From Equibacterium sp963662035 (GTDB lineage Bacteria > Bacteroidota > Bacteroidia > Bacteroidales > UBA932): a stretch of 56,122 nt of DNA. Below the pieces are notes generated by a model. That model did no database searches, had not been told where the DNA came from, and was given only the letters and a program-made list of their open reading frames with translations. Below, in pieces: positions 6,419-15,336 of the stretch; position 1 is the first letter of the stretch; each line of letters starts with the position of its first letter. The position numbers and the translations under genes are program-made. The stretch lies in the NCBI GenBank assembly GCA_963662035.1, contig CAVLDO010000011.1, forward strand, positions 1 to 56,122, read 5' to 3'.

Positions 6419-9214
6419 TTAGTCGGAAATATCCAGTGTGACGCCTTCCGGGGCCTTGACTCCAAGCCCTTCGAGCAGAATATAGTCGTCTGCCATCAGC
6501 TGTGAGCCGTCGGCGCCGAGGGTGAAGCAGAATCTGAGGTGGCTGAGGCCCTCCACGTCGGTCTCTGGAGCCGTATGTACATTTACGGCAAAGTTATTTT
6601 TGCCGTCAGGCTGCACAAGAATGGTCTCCGCAGGCTCTGCGGTAGGAATCACGGTATAGGCGCCGCCGCTCAAACTCAGCAGTTCTACCTTTGCCGCCAC
6701 GCTGAAAGGCATCGTGCTCTCGGCCGTGCCGAATATCTGTATCGCATTCTTTTCCAGGAGTTTTGCGATGGTCGAAGCGTCGCTGCCAAGATCCAGGACA
6801 TCAGAATATATCACATTGCATTTTTCGCCGAGCTTTACGGGAATCCTGAATCCAAGGTCGATATTCATATCATAATCCGCATCCGGGCGGACGTGGCTGT
6901 TTTTCTCGTCTGAAACATTTATGCTTATCTCTACAGGCAGCGTCTCCTTTCCCTCTGAAATCAGCGGATTCAGGTTCAGGGAATACCTGTTTTCGAGAGT
7001 CTTGATCTGCCCGGGATCCTCACTGTAAGGGAATTTCACATCGAGATCATACATTCCGCCGTTGATGTCGAGTTCCGCCTCCATCTCAATCGCGAGATTC
7101 GATGCCACCGTGGCGACAAGTTCTGCGTTCGGAAGGTCCAGACAGCTCTCTTGCAAGTCTTCTGGAAGCTTGAAAAAGTCCATGGTGAGAGAGCTGTTCA
7201 GCTGATAATCCACTCTTGCTGCAATATCGTCGATATTGACCTTGCCGCTGGACGAGGCGATCTTAAGCACGATTTCGCCGCTGATGGCTTGCGAGAGATG
7301 CTCCACATCTATGGAGGGATTGGCCGCTTTTATGCATCCGCTGACCGCAATATCTCCGCCTATGCTCCCGCCTTCACGGCGAAGCTTCGCGAGGTCAGTT
7401 TTGCTCAAGTCGAGCTTCTCGATTTCTACGCTCTCGGAGAACAGCCCGTTCTTAACCTCGCCGCTGATGCTGATAAGAGAAGGTGTCACGAAGTCGGGCA
7501 GCTGCGCCGTGAGATCCAGAAAGTAAGTTCCGTCGCCGATGTCAGGCAGATTGCGCAGATTTACACTTATCTGTGCGGTGGCTCCGTCGAGCCTGATTTC
7601 GCCCACGCTTTTTACCATATCGGGGATGTCCGAAGCCTTAATCAGCTCGAATCCTGATTGCTCTTCCACTGCCACGCAAAGTTCGTCGACTATGACCTCC
7701 CCGGCACTGATTTCCGGCAGTGAGCAATTGACGGAGTAACCCATCTCTGCCGCCTGGGCCAGTTTATAGATGTCCACCCTTTCGTTAGGGAGCGTCAGGG
7801 ACAATTCTACTGCGTAGCGGCCCTGAGATACGTATCTGCCATTGAGCATCTTGGGCTGCACCGCTATCCTGTCGACCGGAAATTTGTAAGTCTCCGTTTT
7901 AACGCTCTGTATGCGGATTGTATTTGTATTTTTGTTGTATTCGCAGCCCTCCGGCACCGCCCCGAGCTTGATGAATTCCGGAATCTCCAGCTTTAAGCCG
8001 TCCTGCGTGTCAAGTGTGATGCCGTCTATTTCCGGCACGCAGACCTCAAGCGTCAAAAACGGCTCGCCCTTCGGGATGATGGTAAGCGAGCCGAAATTTT
8101 TCACCTCGTCGGGCAGCTCGAAGGTGATTATATCTCCTTCTTTCGCAAGCTTATAATCTACAGTCTTTGGTTTTGCGTACACGCTCTCGATCTCGAAATT
8201 CAAGAAACTTACGCGTATTTCAACCGCTGCGTCCGAATTTATCGCCGATGCTTTGGCCACCGGTGCGCAGAGCGACTTTGCGCGTATAGTCCCGTTCACA
8301 CCCACGGAGCGTTCTTGCGTGAGTTTCTCGGCATTGAGCTTCGACACCTCGAAAGTCTCGGAGGTTGAGAATGAGTTCGACGGGCTGAGCACCATCGACG
8401 AGCAGTCGAGGCTGACGCTCCCGTCGGCCAATGTCAGGATGTCCCCGAGGTCTATTCTTACATCAGGGGTGATCTCGCCTGCGCTGAAGATGGGATAGGG
8501 CACACTCACCTCAACCTTTACCATGGAGCCCTTCTTCAAATTTATTTCATCGATGCTTGCGATATCATCGGAAATTTCTGCGCCGCAGATCTTTGCATCG
8601 CGGGAATCCACTGCCAGATTCACCGCCGGGAGTGTTACGGAGCTTTTCCCGGCCATTGAAGCGACATCCGCCGCATCCTTTATGGTGTTTTTCTCCAGAA
8701 GAACGGTGCGATGGCTGATAGGATCGATATTCCCGGCGTCTATGCTGATGACATTCAAACTGCCACTTGCGGCGAATTCTTGAGATTCAGTTTTTAATGC
8801 AGAAACGTCCGTGGAGCTGAGTTCGCAGCTGAACTCCCGATAGAAGTTTACCGGGGAAATATCCAGGATGTCCTTCAGATCCAGCTCATCTATGGATTCG
8901 CGAAGTGAAAGTCTGGTGGCGTAACTTATGAAATAGGCCCCGTCAGAGTCCTTTGCAAGGTACTCCCCGAAGGAGGATTCCTCCACCCCCGCCTTCTTCA
9001 GGATGGAATCGACGGAGATTCTTGCAGTACTCTGAATCAGAGGCAGAGTCAGTCCGTTTTCGAAAACGGTAACTTCTGTGTTGACGTCTTTGATATTGTC
9101 TATCGAATATCGGTCATCGACCTTGCAGCCGTTAACAAGCAAGGTTGCGAACCCCGACAGGAAAGATAGAAACGCACATTTAGTCGGGTTGAATTTAAAC
9201 ATAGCTTTGGGCAT
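6419..9214 (-). CDS. Very large exported lipoprotein of unknown function
   Basis: A 931-residue protein that I do not recognise. The start at 9214 is favoured over 9202 because AGAGGAG lies just upstream, unusual in this window where such sites are rare. The N-terminus has a lysine-containing start, a hydrophobic stretch and a lipobox ending LLVNGC, so it should be lipidated. The rest is rich in Ser, Asp, Ile and Val, with repeated sandwich-like stretches and recurring phrases such as LDLGSD, IDLGDI and LEKN. No enzyme motif is visible. Base composition is visibly less GC-rich than the 11-23 kb region. It is co-directional with the DUF5723 barrel, so a surface or periplasmic partner of that barrel is an inference. 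Confidence 0.75.
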   Translation of the reverse strand: MPKAMFKFNPTKCAFLSFLSGFATLLVNGCKVDDRYSIDNIKDVNTEVTVFENGLTLPLIQSTARISVDSILKKAGVEESSFGEYLAKDSDGAYFISYATRLSLRESIDELDLKDILDISPVNFYREFSCELSSTDVSALKTESQEFAASGSLNVISIDAGNIDPISHRTVLLEKNTIKDAADVASMAGKSSVTLPAVNLAVDSRDAKICGAEISDDIASIDEINLKKGSMVKVEVSVPYPIFSAGEITPDVRIDLGDILTLADGSVSLDCSSMVLSPSNSFSTSETFEVSKLNAEKLTQERSVGVNGTIRAKSLCAPVAKASAINSDAAVEIRVSFLNFEIESVYAKPKTVDYKLAKEGDIITFELPDEVKNFGSLTIIPKGEPFLTLEVCVPEIDGITLDTQDGLKLEIPEFIKLGAVPEGCEYNKNTNTIRIQSVKTETYKFPVDRIAVQPKMLNGRYVSQGRYAVELSLTLPNERVDIYKLAQAAEMGYSVNCSLPEISAGEVIVDELCVAVEEQSGFELIKASDIPDMVKSVGEIRLDGATAQISVNLRNLPDIGDGTYFLDLTAQLPDFVTPSLISISGEVKNGLFSESVEIEKLDLSKTDLAKLRREGGSIGGDIAVSGCIKAANPSIDVEHLSQAISGEIVLKIASSSGKVNIDDIAARVDYQLNSSLTMDFFKLPEDLQESCLDLPNAELVATVASNLAIEMEAELDINGGMYDLDVKFPYSEDPGQIKTLENRYSLNLNPLISEGKETLPVEISINVSDEKNSHVRPDADYDMNIDLGFRIPVKLGEKCNVIYSDVLDLGSDASTIAKLLEKNAIQIFGTAESTMPFSVAAKVELLSLSGGAYTVIPTAEPAETILVQPDGKNNFAVNVHTAPETDVEGLSHLRFCFTLGADGSQLMADDYILLEGLGVKAPEGVTLDISD

Positions 9215-9260
9215 AAACTCCTCTAAACTACAAAATATTTCATAAAAGGACAATTTTGTG

Positions 9261-9268
9261 TAGATTTG
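9261..9268 (+). promoter_or_regulatory. -7 box abutting a start codon (possibly leaderless)
   Basis: TAGATTTG matches TAnnTTTG exactly and ends only 4 nt before the ATG at 9273, so transcription would begin at or within a base or two of the start codon. Confidence 0.6.
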
Positions 9269-9272
9269 TGAT

Positions 9273-10568
9273 ATGAAAAAGAATCTGATAATCACCATAT
9301 TACTGATGGTGTTTCCGATGCTGGCGCTCAGCGCACAGACGGGAAAATGGAGCGGCAAACTCAATGTTTCCCGCGCGGAGCTTTCGCTGATATTCGACAT
9401 CGGGGAAGAATCCGCCACACTTGATGTTCCGGACCAGGGGGCAAGTGATATTCCTGTTGAGGTGTCGAGGGACACTGAGGGAGGCGTCACGCTTAATGTG
9501 CCGGCGATAGGCGCCTCGTTCAAAGGATTGTGGGACGGAGAGCTTATAAGCGGCACTTTTACCCAGCGCGGGGTGTCGCTGCCGATGACACTCACGCCGG
9601 GAGCGCCCGGGCTCAGGCGGCCGCAGACTCCGGCCGGTCCTTTCCCTTACACCACCGAGGAGGTCTCGTTTACCAATGGAGATGCAATTCTGAAAGGGAC
9701 GCTGACTCTCCCCAAAGACTGTGACCGGGAGACCCCAGTGCTGATTATGGTCACCGGCAGCGGTCTACAGAACCGGGACGAGGAGCTGTTTGGCCACAAG
9801 CCGTTCGCTGTTATTGCCGATGCTTTCGCAAGGGCGGGTATAGCAACGTTCAGGTACGATGACCGTGGGTTCGGAGAATCGACAGGAGACGTTGCCCTGT
9901 GCACGACAGAAGATTTCAAGAACGATGCACTGCAGGGTGTAAAACTTTTGAGGGAACGTTTTGAAAATGTCGGAGTTCTCGGGCACAGCGAGGGCGGCAC
10001 TATCGCGCTGATGCTCGCGGCCGAGGGGCGGGTGGACTTCGCCATAAGCCTGGCCGGGATGGTAGTCTCCGGAGCCGAGACATTGACGGCCCAGAACAGA
10101 CACGCCTGCCTGGCGGCGGGGCTGCCGGAAGCCGAAGTCGAATCATACTGCCGTCTTCTTTGCGATGCGTTCGATGCCATAACGGCCAAGTCACCGCTGC
10201 CTTCGGCAGACGATTATGACATATCCGACGCTTTGAAGCAGAATTACAATGTGGCTCTAAAGCAGTTCAGCTCGCCATATATGGAATATTTCCTGGGCTT
10301 GGACATATCGCGCAGGCTGCCTGCCGTCACTTGCCCGGTGATGGCTCTATGCGGGATTAAGGACACCCAAGTCCAGTGCGGCAGGAATCTGGAGGCGTTG
10401 AAGGCCGGCCTCCACTCTGACGGCAGGAATGTCATCCGTGCCGAGGAGGGCCTAAACCATCTTTTCCAACACTGCAGCACAGGCGAACTCTCTGAATATA
10501 AGGAAATAGATGAGACCTTCTCCTATGAAGTCCTCTCAGAGATGATATCCTGGATCAAGGCGCTCTGA
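9273..10568 (+). CDS. Secreted alpha/beta hydrolase
   Basis: A 431-residue exported hydrolase. The signal peptide covers about residues 1-21 (MKKN..., ending ALSAQ). Residues about 25-115 form a small beta-rich N-terminal domain, followed by the hydrolase fold. The nucleophile is Ser239 in GHSEGG. The acid is probably Asp364 in GIKDTQV and the base His396 in LNHLF. The oxyanion region reads VTGSGLQNRDE, and FRYDDRGFGES is typical of the esterase/peptidase-like branch of the family. The substrate cannot be told; an ester or short peptide is likely. A -7 box sits right before the ATG. Divergent from the giant lipoprotein gene. Confidence 0.88.
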   Translation: MKKNLIITILLMVFPMLALSAQTGKWSGKLNVSRAELSLIFDIGEESATLDVPDQGASDIPVEVSRDTEGGVTLNVPAIGASFKGLWDGELISGTFTQRGVSLPMTLTPGAPGLRRPQTPAGPFPYTTEEVSFTNGDAILKGTLTLPKDCDRETPVLIMVTGSGLQNRDEELFGHKPFAVIADAFARAGIATFRYDDRGFGESTGDVALCTTEDFKNDALQGVKLLRERFENVGVLGHSEGGTIALMLAAEGRVDFAISLAGMVVSGAETLTAQNRHACLAAGLPEAEVESYCRLLCDAFDAITAKSPLPSADDYDISDALKQNYNVALKQFSSPYMEYFLGLDISRRLPAVTCPVMALCGIKDTQVQCGRNLEALKAGLHSDGRNVIRAEEGLNHLFQHCSTGELSEYKEIDETFSYEVLSEMISWIKAL

Positions 10569-10624
10569 TCGCTCTTATCCACACCCACCGGAACTGTCCT
10601 GTTTTTAGGGAAGGCTACAGCCGA

Positions 10625-11476
10625 TTACCGGCAGACTTCGAGGGCGCGGAGGCAGGCGCTATGCAGAGCCTCCGGCAGGGCCTCTTCGGATAGAGCGCCG
10701 GAGTAAATCCGCTGCCTGTCAGATTTTTCCAGAAGGCGGCAGCAGACGCTGCGGCAGCCGAGCATCTCATACTGCGGCCGGCTGGCGAATGCCGAGCCGA
10801 GGCTGTCGCGGCTGCGGGAGTCAAAGCACAGGATGCGGAGCGTGGAGTCCTTTGGGGAGAAAGTTCCCCCGCCGGCGACCTCTGCCGCCACAGGCTCTAT
10901 CCGGACATCGGAGAGCAGCCTGAAAGTCAGCTCCCAGGCGTTGCCGCATCCGGCGCAATCCGTTGCGGCCGAGTCTTGCGGCACGTTGCCGGAGGGGGTG
11001 TCGCAGCCGCCGTAATCCAGCGCGATAACGCTCTCCTGGGGCTCTGCGCCAAGGTCTGCCATAAGCGAGGCAAAGAGGTCTGCAGTGGCGCGATCCGCAC
11101 CTTTGAGTATATATGTGCGGCTGAGTTCGGCAGCGCCTTTGTAGATGCCGGCATCGGAGACGATCTGCACGATTTCAAACCCCAGCATTGCGGCGTAAAC
11201 TTGCGCGGAGTCCTTTGCTGCAGAACTGCCCGCCTCCAGCGCAGCAAAGTTTTCTGAGGTCAGAAGGGTGCTGCGATATGGCGCGGCAATCACTATCTGC
11301 AGCGGAAGCACCCCTTCTGCAGAGGGCTCTTCTGTAAAAAGCCTGCAGCGGACGCCGGATTGCGCTGCTTGCAGGCCGCTGTGCGGGGCAGGGCGCCCGC
11401 TTCTTGTCCGTAGCGGAGCACACGCGGCCGCGATGATTGCCGCCGTGAGTGCAAGGCTGCTCAAAAACTTTTTCAT
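10625..11476 (-). CDS. Lipoprotein of unknown function
   Basis: A 283-residue protein with a classic lipoprotein signal (MKKFLSS..., hydrophobic stretch, AAAC at residues 16-19). I recognise no domain. The mature part is about 260 residues, alternates Ala-rich helices with strands, and has eleven further cysteines, including CC and CAGC pairs. That is many for an exported protein and suggests disulfides or metal binding. It is flanked by convergent and divergent genes, so it is monocistronic. A perfect -7 box (11481-11488) ends 4 nt before the ATG. Confidence 0.7.
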   Translation of the reverse strand: MKKFLSSLALTAAIIAAACAPLRTRSGRPAPHSGLQAAQSGVRCRLFTEEPSAEGVLPLQIVIAAPYRSTLLTSENFAALEAGSSAAKDSAQVYAAMLGFEIVQIVSDAGIYKGAAELSRTYILKGADRATADLFASLMADLGAEPQESVIALDYGGCDTPSGNVPQDSAATDCAGCGNAWELTFRLLSDVRIEPVAAEVAGGGTFSPKDSTLRILCFDSRSRDSLGSAFASRPQYEMLGCRSVCCRLLEKSDRQRIYSGALSEEALPEALHSACLRALEVCR

Positions 11477-11480
11477 TGCG

Positions 11481-11488
11481 CAAAAGTA
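11481..11488 (-). promoter_or_regulatory. -7 box abutting a lipoprotein start (possibly leaderless)
   Basis: Minus-strand TACTTTTG matches TAnnTTTG exactly, with 4 nt between the box and the ATG at 11476. Confidence 0.6.
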
Positions 11489-11535
11489 GCAAATCTCGCA
11501 GGGGAATTGCTATCTTCGCGCCGCTTTTCTAATAT

Positions 11536-12447
11536 ATGGATATGGCAAACAAAAATGCTTTGGTCGGGCACGCCGCCTGCTTTGTGGCCTACGCTATCTT
11601 CGGGGTCAACATTATCACCACCAAGGATTTGACTTCGAGCCACCTGCTCTCGCCGCTGGCGATATTCTCGCTGCGGTCGCTGGGAGCGGGGCTGCTGTTC
11701 TGGATTATTTCGCTTTTCAGGCCGGCCGAAAAAGTGGAGCGGCGCGATTTCCCCAAAATACTTCTGGCCTCGTTTCTGGGTTTTTTTCTCACCCAGATGA
11801 CATTTCTGGTGGCCAGCCCTATGATAACCCCCATGAGCTGGTCGATAATTTGCTCTGTGACCCCGATCTTTACTATGATAATCGCGGCCATTGCGCTCAA
11901 AGAGCCCATCACCGGCAAAAAGGCGGGGGGAGTGCTGCTGAGCTTTGCCGGCATAGTGTTTCTGATACTCACCAGCAAGAGCTCATCGTCAGGGCCCGAG
12001 ACCTCTTCTGCGCTCGGGTATGTGCTGGCGCTAGTCAACGGCCTGAGCTTCGCTCTCTATCTGGGCATTTTCCGCCCGGTGATAGAGCGCTACAGCGTGG
12101 TGACCTTTATGAAGTGGATTTTTCTCTTCGCCTTTGTAATGAGCGCCCCCTTTGCTGCCGGGGAGGTGGTGCTCTTTGACTTTGGCAGCGCCGGCGGCAG
12201 CTTTCTGCTGGAGCTGGGCTACCTGATAGTGTTCGCCACCTTCGTCTCATATTTCTTGATTCCGGTGGGACAGAAGAATATCCGTCCGACTCTGGTGAGC
12301 CTCTACTCCTATCTGCAGCCCATCATTGCCATCGCCATCAGCATCAGCATAGGGATGGACACCCTCACCTGGGGCAAGATTCTGGCGGCCTGCGCCGTGC
12401 TGGGCGGCGTGCTGCTGGTGAACTTCTCCAAGCGGGCCGTGCATTAG
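11536..12447 (+). CDS. EamA/DMT-family transporter
   Basis: A 303-residue inner-membrane protein with about ten hydrophobic helices in two homologous EamA halves, the drug/metabolite transporter architecture. Conserved features include the first helix with AIFGVNIITTKDL, the helix-3/4 region PMITPMSWSIICSVTPIFTMI, and a second half ending in the loop-helix LYSYLQPIIAIAIS. Substrates of this family range from amino acids to nucleotides and drugs, and nothing in the context picks one. Two in-frame ATGs (11536 and 11542) are possible. surE follows 54 nt downstream. Confidence 0.9.
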   Translation: MDMANKNALVGHAACFVAYAIFGVNIITTKDLTSSHLLSPLAIFSLRSLGAGLLFWIISLFRPAEKVERRDFPKILLASFLGFFLTQMTFLVASPMITPMSWSIICSVTPIFTMIIAAIALKEPITGKKAGGVLLSFAGIVFLILTSKSSSSGPETSSALGYVLALVNGLSFALYLGIFRPVIERYSVVTFMKWIFLFAFVMSAPFAAGEVVLFDFGSAGGSFLLELGYLIVFATFVSYFLIPVGQKNIRPTLVSLYSYLQPIIAIAISISIGMDTLTWGKILAACAVLGGVLLVNFSKRAVH

Positions 12448-12501
12448 AAATACAAATTTGCTAAATTAGCGGATTCGAAACAGATTCTAAAGCACACTGA
12501 T

Positions 12502-13302
12502 ATGATGAGGGAAATACTTCTGATGAACGACGACGGCGTGAATGCGGCGGGAATCGGCCACCTTGCGCAGATATTCCGTCGCTACGGCGATGTGACCGCC
12601 GTGGCGCCCAAAGACCCGCAGTCGGCAAAATCGGCCGCACTGACTATGGATCGCCCCCTTACGCTAAAACAGCTGGAGACAATCCCCGCAAGCGGCAATT
12701 TGGGCGAGCTGCGCGTGTATTCGTTTGACGGAACCCCTGCCGACTGCGCAAAGATGGGGGTCAATATGTTTGTGGACGAGGGGCGGATGCCCGACCTGGC
12801 CGTCTCGGGCATAAACCACGGCAGCAACGCCTCTGTGGCAGCCCTCTACTCGGGAACGCTGGGCGCAATCGCCGAGACAACCCTCTACGGCATCCCCTCC
12901 ATCGGGTTTTCCCTTGACTGCCACGACGAAAACCCCGACTTTGCGGTGGTGGACGCCTATGTGGACGACATTATGGAGCGCTTTTTCGCCTTCCCGCCGT
13001 CAAAGGATGTCTATCTGAACATAAACTTCCCCGACATAGCCCCCGAGCAGGTGCGCGGCATCCGTATAGCCAGCCAGGGGAGGGGCCGCTGGCACAAGGA
13101 GTTCGTGAAGGAGCGCACTCCGCGCGGCAGCGAGATTTACTGGATGGTGGGGGAGTTTCTGAATCTGGCCCCCGGCGGCGATGACAGCACCGATGACCAC
13201 ATCCTCAACAAGGAGGGTTACATAACAATAGCTCCCCGCAAGGTGGATTCTACCGATTATGCCGAGCTGGAGCGCCTTTCCTCCCTGTGGGACTTTGAAT
13301 AG
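12502..13302 (+). CDS. surE: 5'/3'-nucleotidase SurE
   Basis: A 266-residue cytoplasmic, metal-dependent nucleotidase that removes phosphate from nucleoside monophosphates (stationary-phase survival protein family). Key residues are visible: NDDGVNAAGI near the N-terminus (metal-binding Asp pair), SAKS in the loop that carries the third ligand, and SGINHGSNAS. The start is at the first of two adjacent ATGs (12502). The stop TAG is followed immediately by the lpxB ATG, so the two genes are translationally adjacent, an arrangement also familiar from other Bacteroidota. Confidence 0.95.
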   Translation: MMREILLMNDDGVNAAGIGHLAQIFRRYGDVTAVAPKDPQSAKSAALTMDRPLTLKQLETIPASGNLGELRVYSFDGTPADCAKMGVNMFVDEGRMPDLAVSGINHGSNASVAALYSGTLGAIAETTLYGIPSIGFSLDCHDENPDFAVVDAYVDDIMERFFAFPPSKDVYLNINFPDIAPEQVRGIRIASQGRGRWHKEFVKERTPRGSEIYWMVGEFLNLAPGGDDSTDDHILNKEGYITIAPRKVDSTDYAELERLSSLWDFE

Positions 13303-14433
13303 ATGAGATATTACATCATAACAGGCGAGGCTTCGGGCGAACTGCACGGCTCGCTGCTGATGAAGGGGCTGCTCAGGCACGACGGCAGTGCGCAGATCCG
13401 CTTCTGGGGTGGCGACAAGATGGAGGCGGTGGGGGGCGAGAAGGCCCGCGACTACCGCGACACGGCCGTGATGGGGCTGGTGGAGGTGCTCTCCAAGGCG
13501 GGCAGCGTGCGGCGCAACCTGGCCTTCTGCAAGGCGGACATCCTATCCTGGAAGCCGGACGCGGTGATTCTGATAGACTACCCGGGCTTCAACCTCAAGA
13601 TAGCCCGTTTTGCCCACGAGCACTCTATCAAAGTGTTCTACTACATCGCCCCCAAAGTGTGGGCTTCGCGCGAGAGGCGCGTGGAAAAGCTGCGGCGCTA
13701 TGTTGACCGTCTGTTTGTGATATTCCCCTTTGAGGTGGAATATTTCCGCAGCAAGGGCATCGAGCCCGTCTATGAGGGGAACCCGCTGCTCGACTGCGTG
13801 GATTCCGCGCTGGCCGCAGCCCCCTCGCGGACAGAGTTTTTCGCTGCCTGCGGCCTGGAGGACCGCCCCACGGTGGCCCTGCTGGCGGGGAGCCGGCTGC
13901 AGGAGATAAGTTTTCTCGCCCCCAGAATGACCGCTTTCGCCAGGTTGCTATCTTCGCGCGGCAATGCCCCGCAGCTGGTGCTGGCGGCCGCCCCCGGCAT
14001 AAGCAGGGAGGTGTACGAGCACTATTTCGGCGGCAGCGGCATCCGCGTGGTGTACAATCAGACCTATACGCTGCTCAAATATTCCGGGTTTGCGGTGGTG
14101 GCCAGCGGCACTGCGTCGCTTGAGACTGCGCTCATCGGCACCCCGCAGGTGGTCTGCTACGGGATGAACCCCGTTACCTACCGCATCGCCAAAATGATAA
14201 TGAAGGTGAAGTATATCAGCCTGGCCAATCTGATTCAGGACAAGTGGATATTCAAGGAGCTGCTGCAGAACGACTGCACGGCGGAGAACATCGCCTCACA
14301 GATGGACTGTCTGCTGGAGCAAGGGCCGCAGCGGAGCGCAATGCTTGCCGATTATGCGCGCCTGCGCGATGCTCTTGGCAGCGGAGGCGCCGCCGACCGC
14401 TTTGCCGCCAGGATGCTGCAGGAGCTTTTGTAA
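13303..14433 (+). CDS. lpxB: Lipid-A-disaccharide synthase
   Basis: A 376-residue peripheral-membrane glycosyltransferase that joins UDP-2,3-diacylglucosamine and lipid X to make the lipid A disaccharide. The N-terminus YYIITGEASGELHGS is the family signature. VILIDYPGFNLKIA, YYIAPKVWASRERR and the GSR loop LLAGSRLQEISFLAP follow, and ASGTASLETALIGTPQVVCY marks the UDP-sugar site. No intergenic space separates it from surE. Length is normal. The lipid A gene shows that the cell makes an LPS outer membrane. Confidence 0.97.
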   Translation: MRYYIITGEASGELHGSLLMKGLLRHDGSAQIRFWGGDKMEAVGGEKARDYRDTAVMGLVEVLSKAGSVRRNLAFCKADILSWKPDAVILIDYPGFNLKIARFAHEHSIKVFYYIAPKVWASRERRVEKLRRYVDRLFVIFPFEVEYFRSKGIEPVYEGNPLLDCVDSALAAAPSRTEFFAACGLEDRPTVALLAGSRLQEISFLAPRMTAFARLLSSRGNAPQLVLAAAPGISREVYEHYFGGSGIRVVYNQTYTLLKYSGFAVVASGTASLETALIGTPQVVCYGMNPVTYRIAKMIMKVKYISLANLIQDKWIFKELLQNDCTAENIASQMDCLLEQGPQRSAMLADYARLRDALGSGGAADRFAARMLQELL

Positions 14434-14444
14434 TATAAAATATG

Positions 14445-14452
14445 TATTTTTG
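14445..14452 (+). promoter_or_regulatory. -7 box abutting the sensor-like gene
   Basis: TATTTTTG matches TAnnTTTG exactly, with 5 nt before the ATG at 14458. It could drive the sensor-like/trkH group independently of surE-lpxB. Confidence 0.55.
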
Positions 14453-14457
14453 CGCCT

Positions 14458-15336
14458 ATGGAGCGAAAAGATAAATCTCAAGTGCGGGTGCGGAGCATTA
14501 AAACCAAGGTCCGCACCGGATTTGCGCTGATTGCCCTCATACTCTTCTTCTCCAGCATCGTGTCGCTGTTCGAGTTCACCCGTATGAACAGGGTGATAAC
14601 CCGCCAGATAAGCGACAATGTGAACAGCGTGAACATCGGCCGCGATATGATCGTGCTCACCGAGGACTACAATCTGGGGGTTCTTAACGCAATCAGCGCC
14701 GGCGCACCGGCCTCTGCCGCAGCCCCCGACGCTTCGCCGGCCGGCTCTTTTGACCAGCGGCTCTACAGCGCCCACAACGAGCAGTTCATCAGGCAGTTCT
14801 CCAGCACGATGGAGGAGATGCGGCAGTCCTTTACCGCCCGCAGCACCTTCAGCGAGAAGAATTATGCCGACAGCGTGCTGCTGGCCTACACCGCATATAT
14901 GCACGTGCTCCACGAGGGGCGCGAGATCCTCTCCCAGGACGCCACCGAGCGGCAGGAGTGGTATTTCAACCGGCTGCAGCCCTATTATCTGAAGCTGCGC
15001 GACTATATCCAGAGCCTGACCAACGCCAGCCAGGAGGCCCTCATCGCCAATTCCCAAAAGGTGGACGCCACATTCTACCGCAGCATAACCCCCGCCATCG
15101 CCTCGGTGGCCGTGGGACTGCTGCTGGTGCTGCTGTTCAACTATTTCCTGAATTATTACTTCATAAAGCCCCTGATAAGAATCAGCGGCGGCATCGGCAG
15201 CTACCGCAAGTACCGCAAGGAATACAATGTAGAGGTGGACAACAACGGCGACGAACTCTCGCAGCTCAACGATAATGTCCGCAATCTGATAGAGGACTAC
15301 AAATCCATAGAGAAAGGCTCCGGCGATAAAAAGTGA
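14458..15336 (+). CDS. Membrane sensor-like protein with four-helix and HAMP-like regions but no output domain
   Basis: A 292-residue inner-membrane protein. Transmembrane helix 1 covers about residues 21-40. A mostly helical periplasmic region of about 165 residues resembles the four-helix-bundle/CHASE3 ligand modules of chemoreceptors and kinases. TM2 (about 205-233, VGLLLVLLFNYFLNYYFI) is followed by a HAMP-like stretch (IKPLIRISGGI...DELSQLNDNVRNL). The protein then ends; there is no kinase, cyclase or methyl-accepting part. It overlaps trkH (its TGA shares the A of the trkH ATG), so a role linked to potassium uptake or cell envelope stress is inferred from context only. Confidence 0.75.
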   Translation: MERKDKSQVRVRSIKTKVRTGFALIALILFFSSIVSLFEFTRMNRVITRQISDNVNSVNIGRDMIVLTEDYNLGVLNAISAGAPASAAAPDASPAGSFDQRLYSAHNEQFIRQFSSTMEEMRQSFTARSTFSEKNYADSVLLAYTAYMHVLHEGREILSQDATERQEWYFNRLQPYYLKLRDYIQSLTNASQEALIANSQKVDATFYRSITPAIASVAVGLLLVLLFNYFLNYYFIKPLIRISGGIGSYRKYRKEYNVEVDNNGDELSQLNDNVRNLIEDYKSIEKGSGDKK

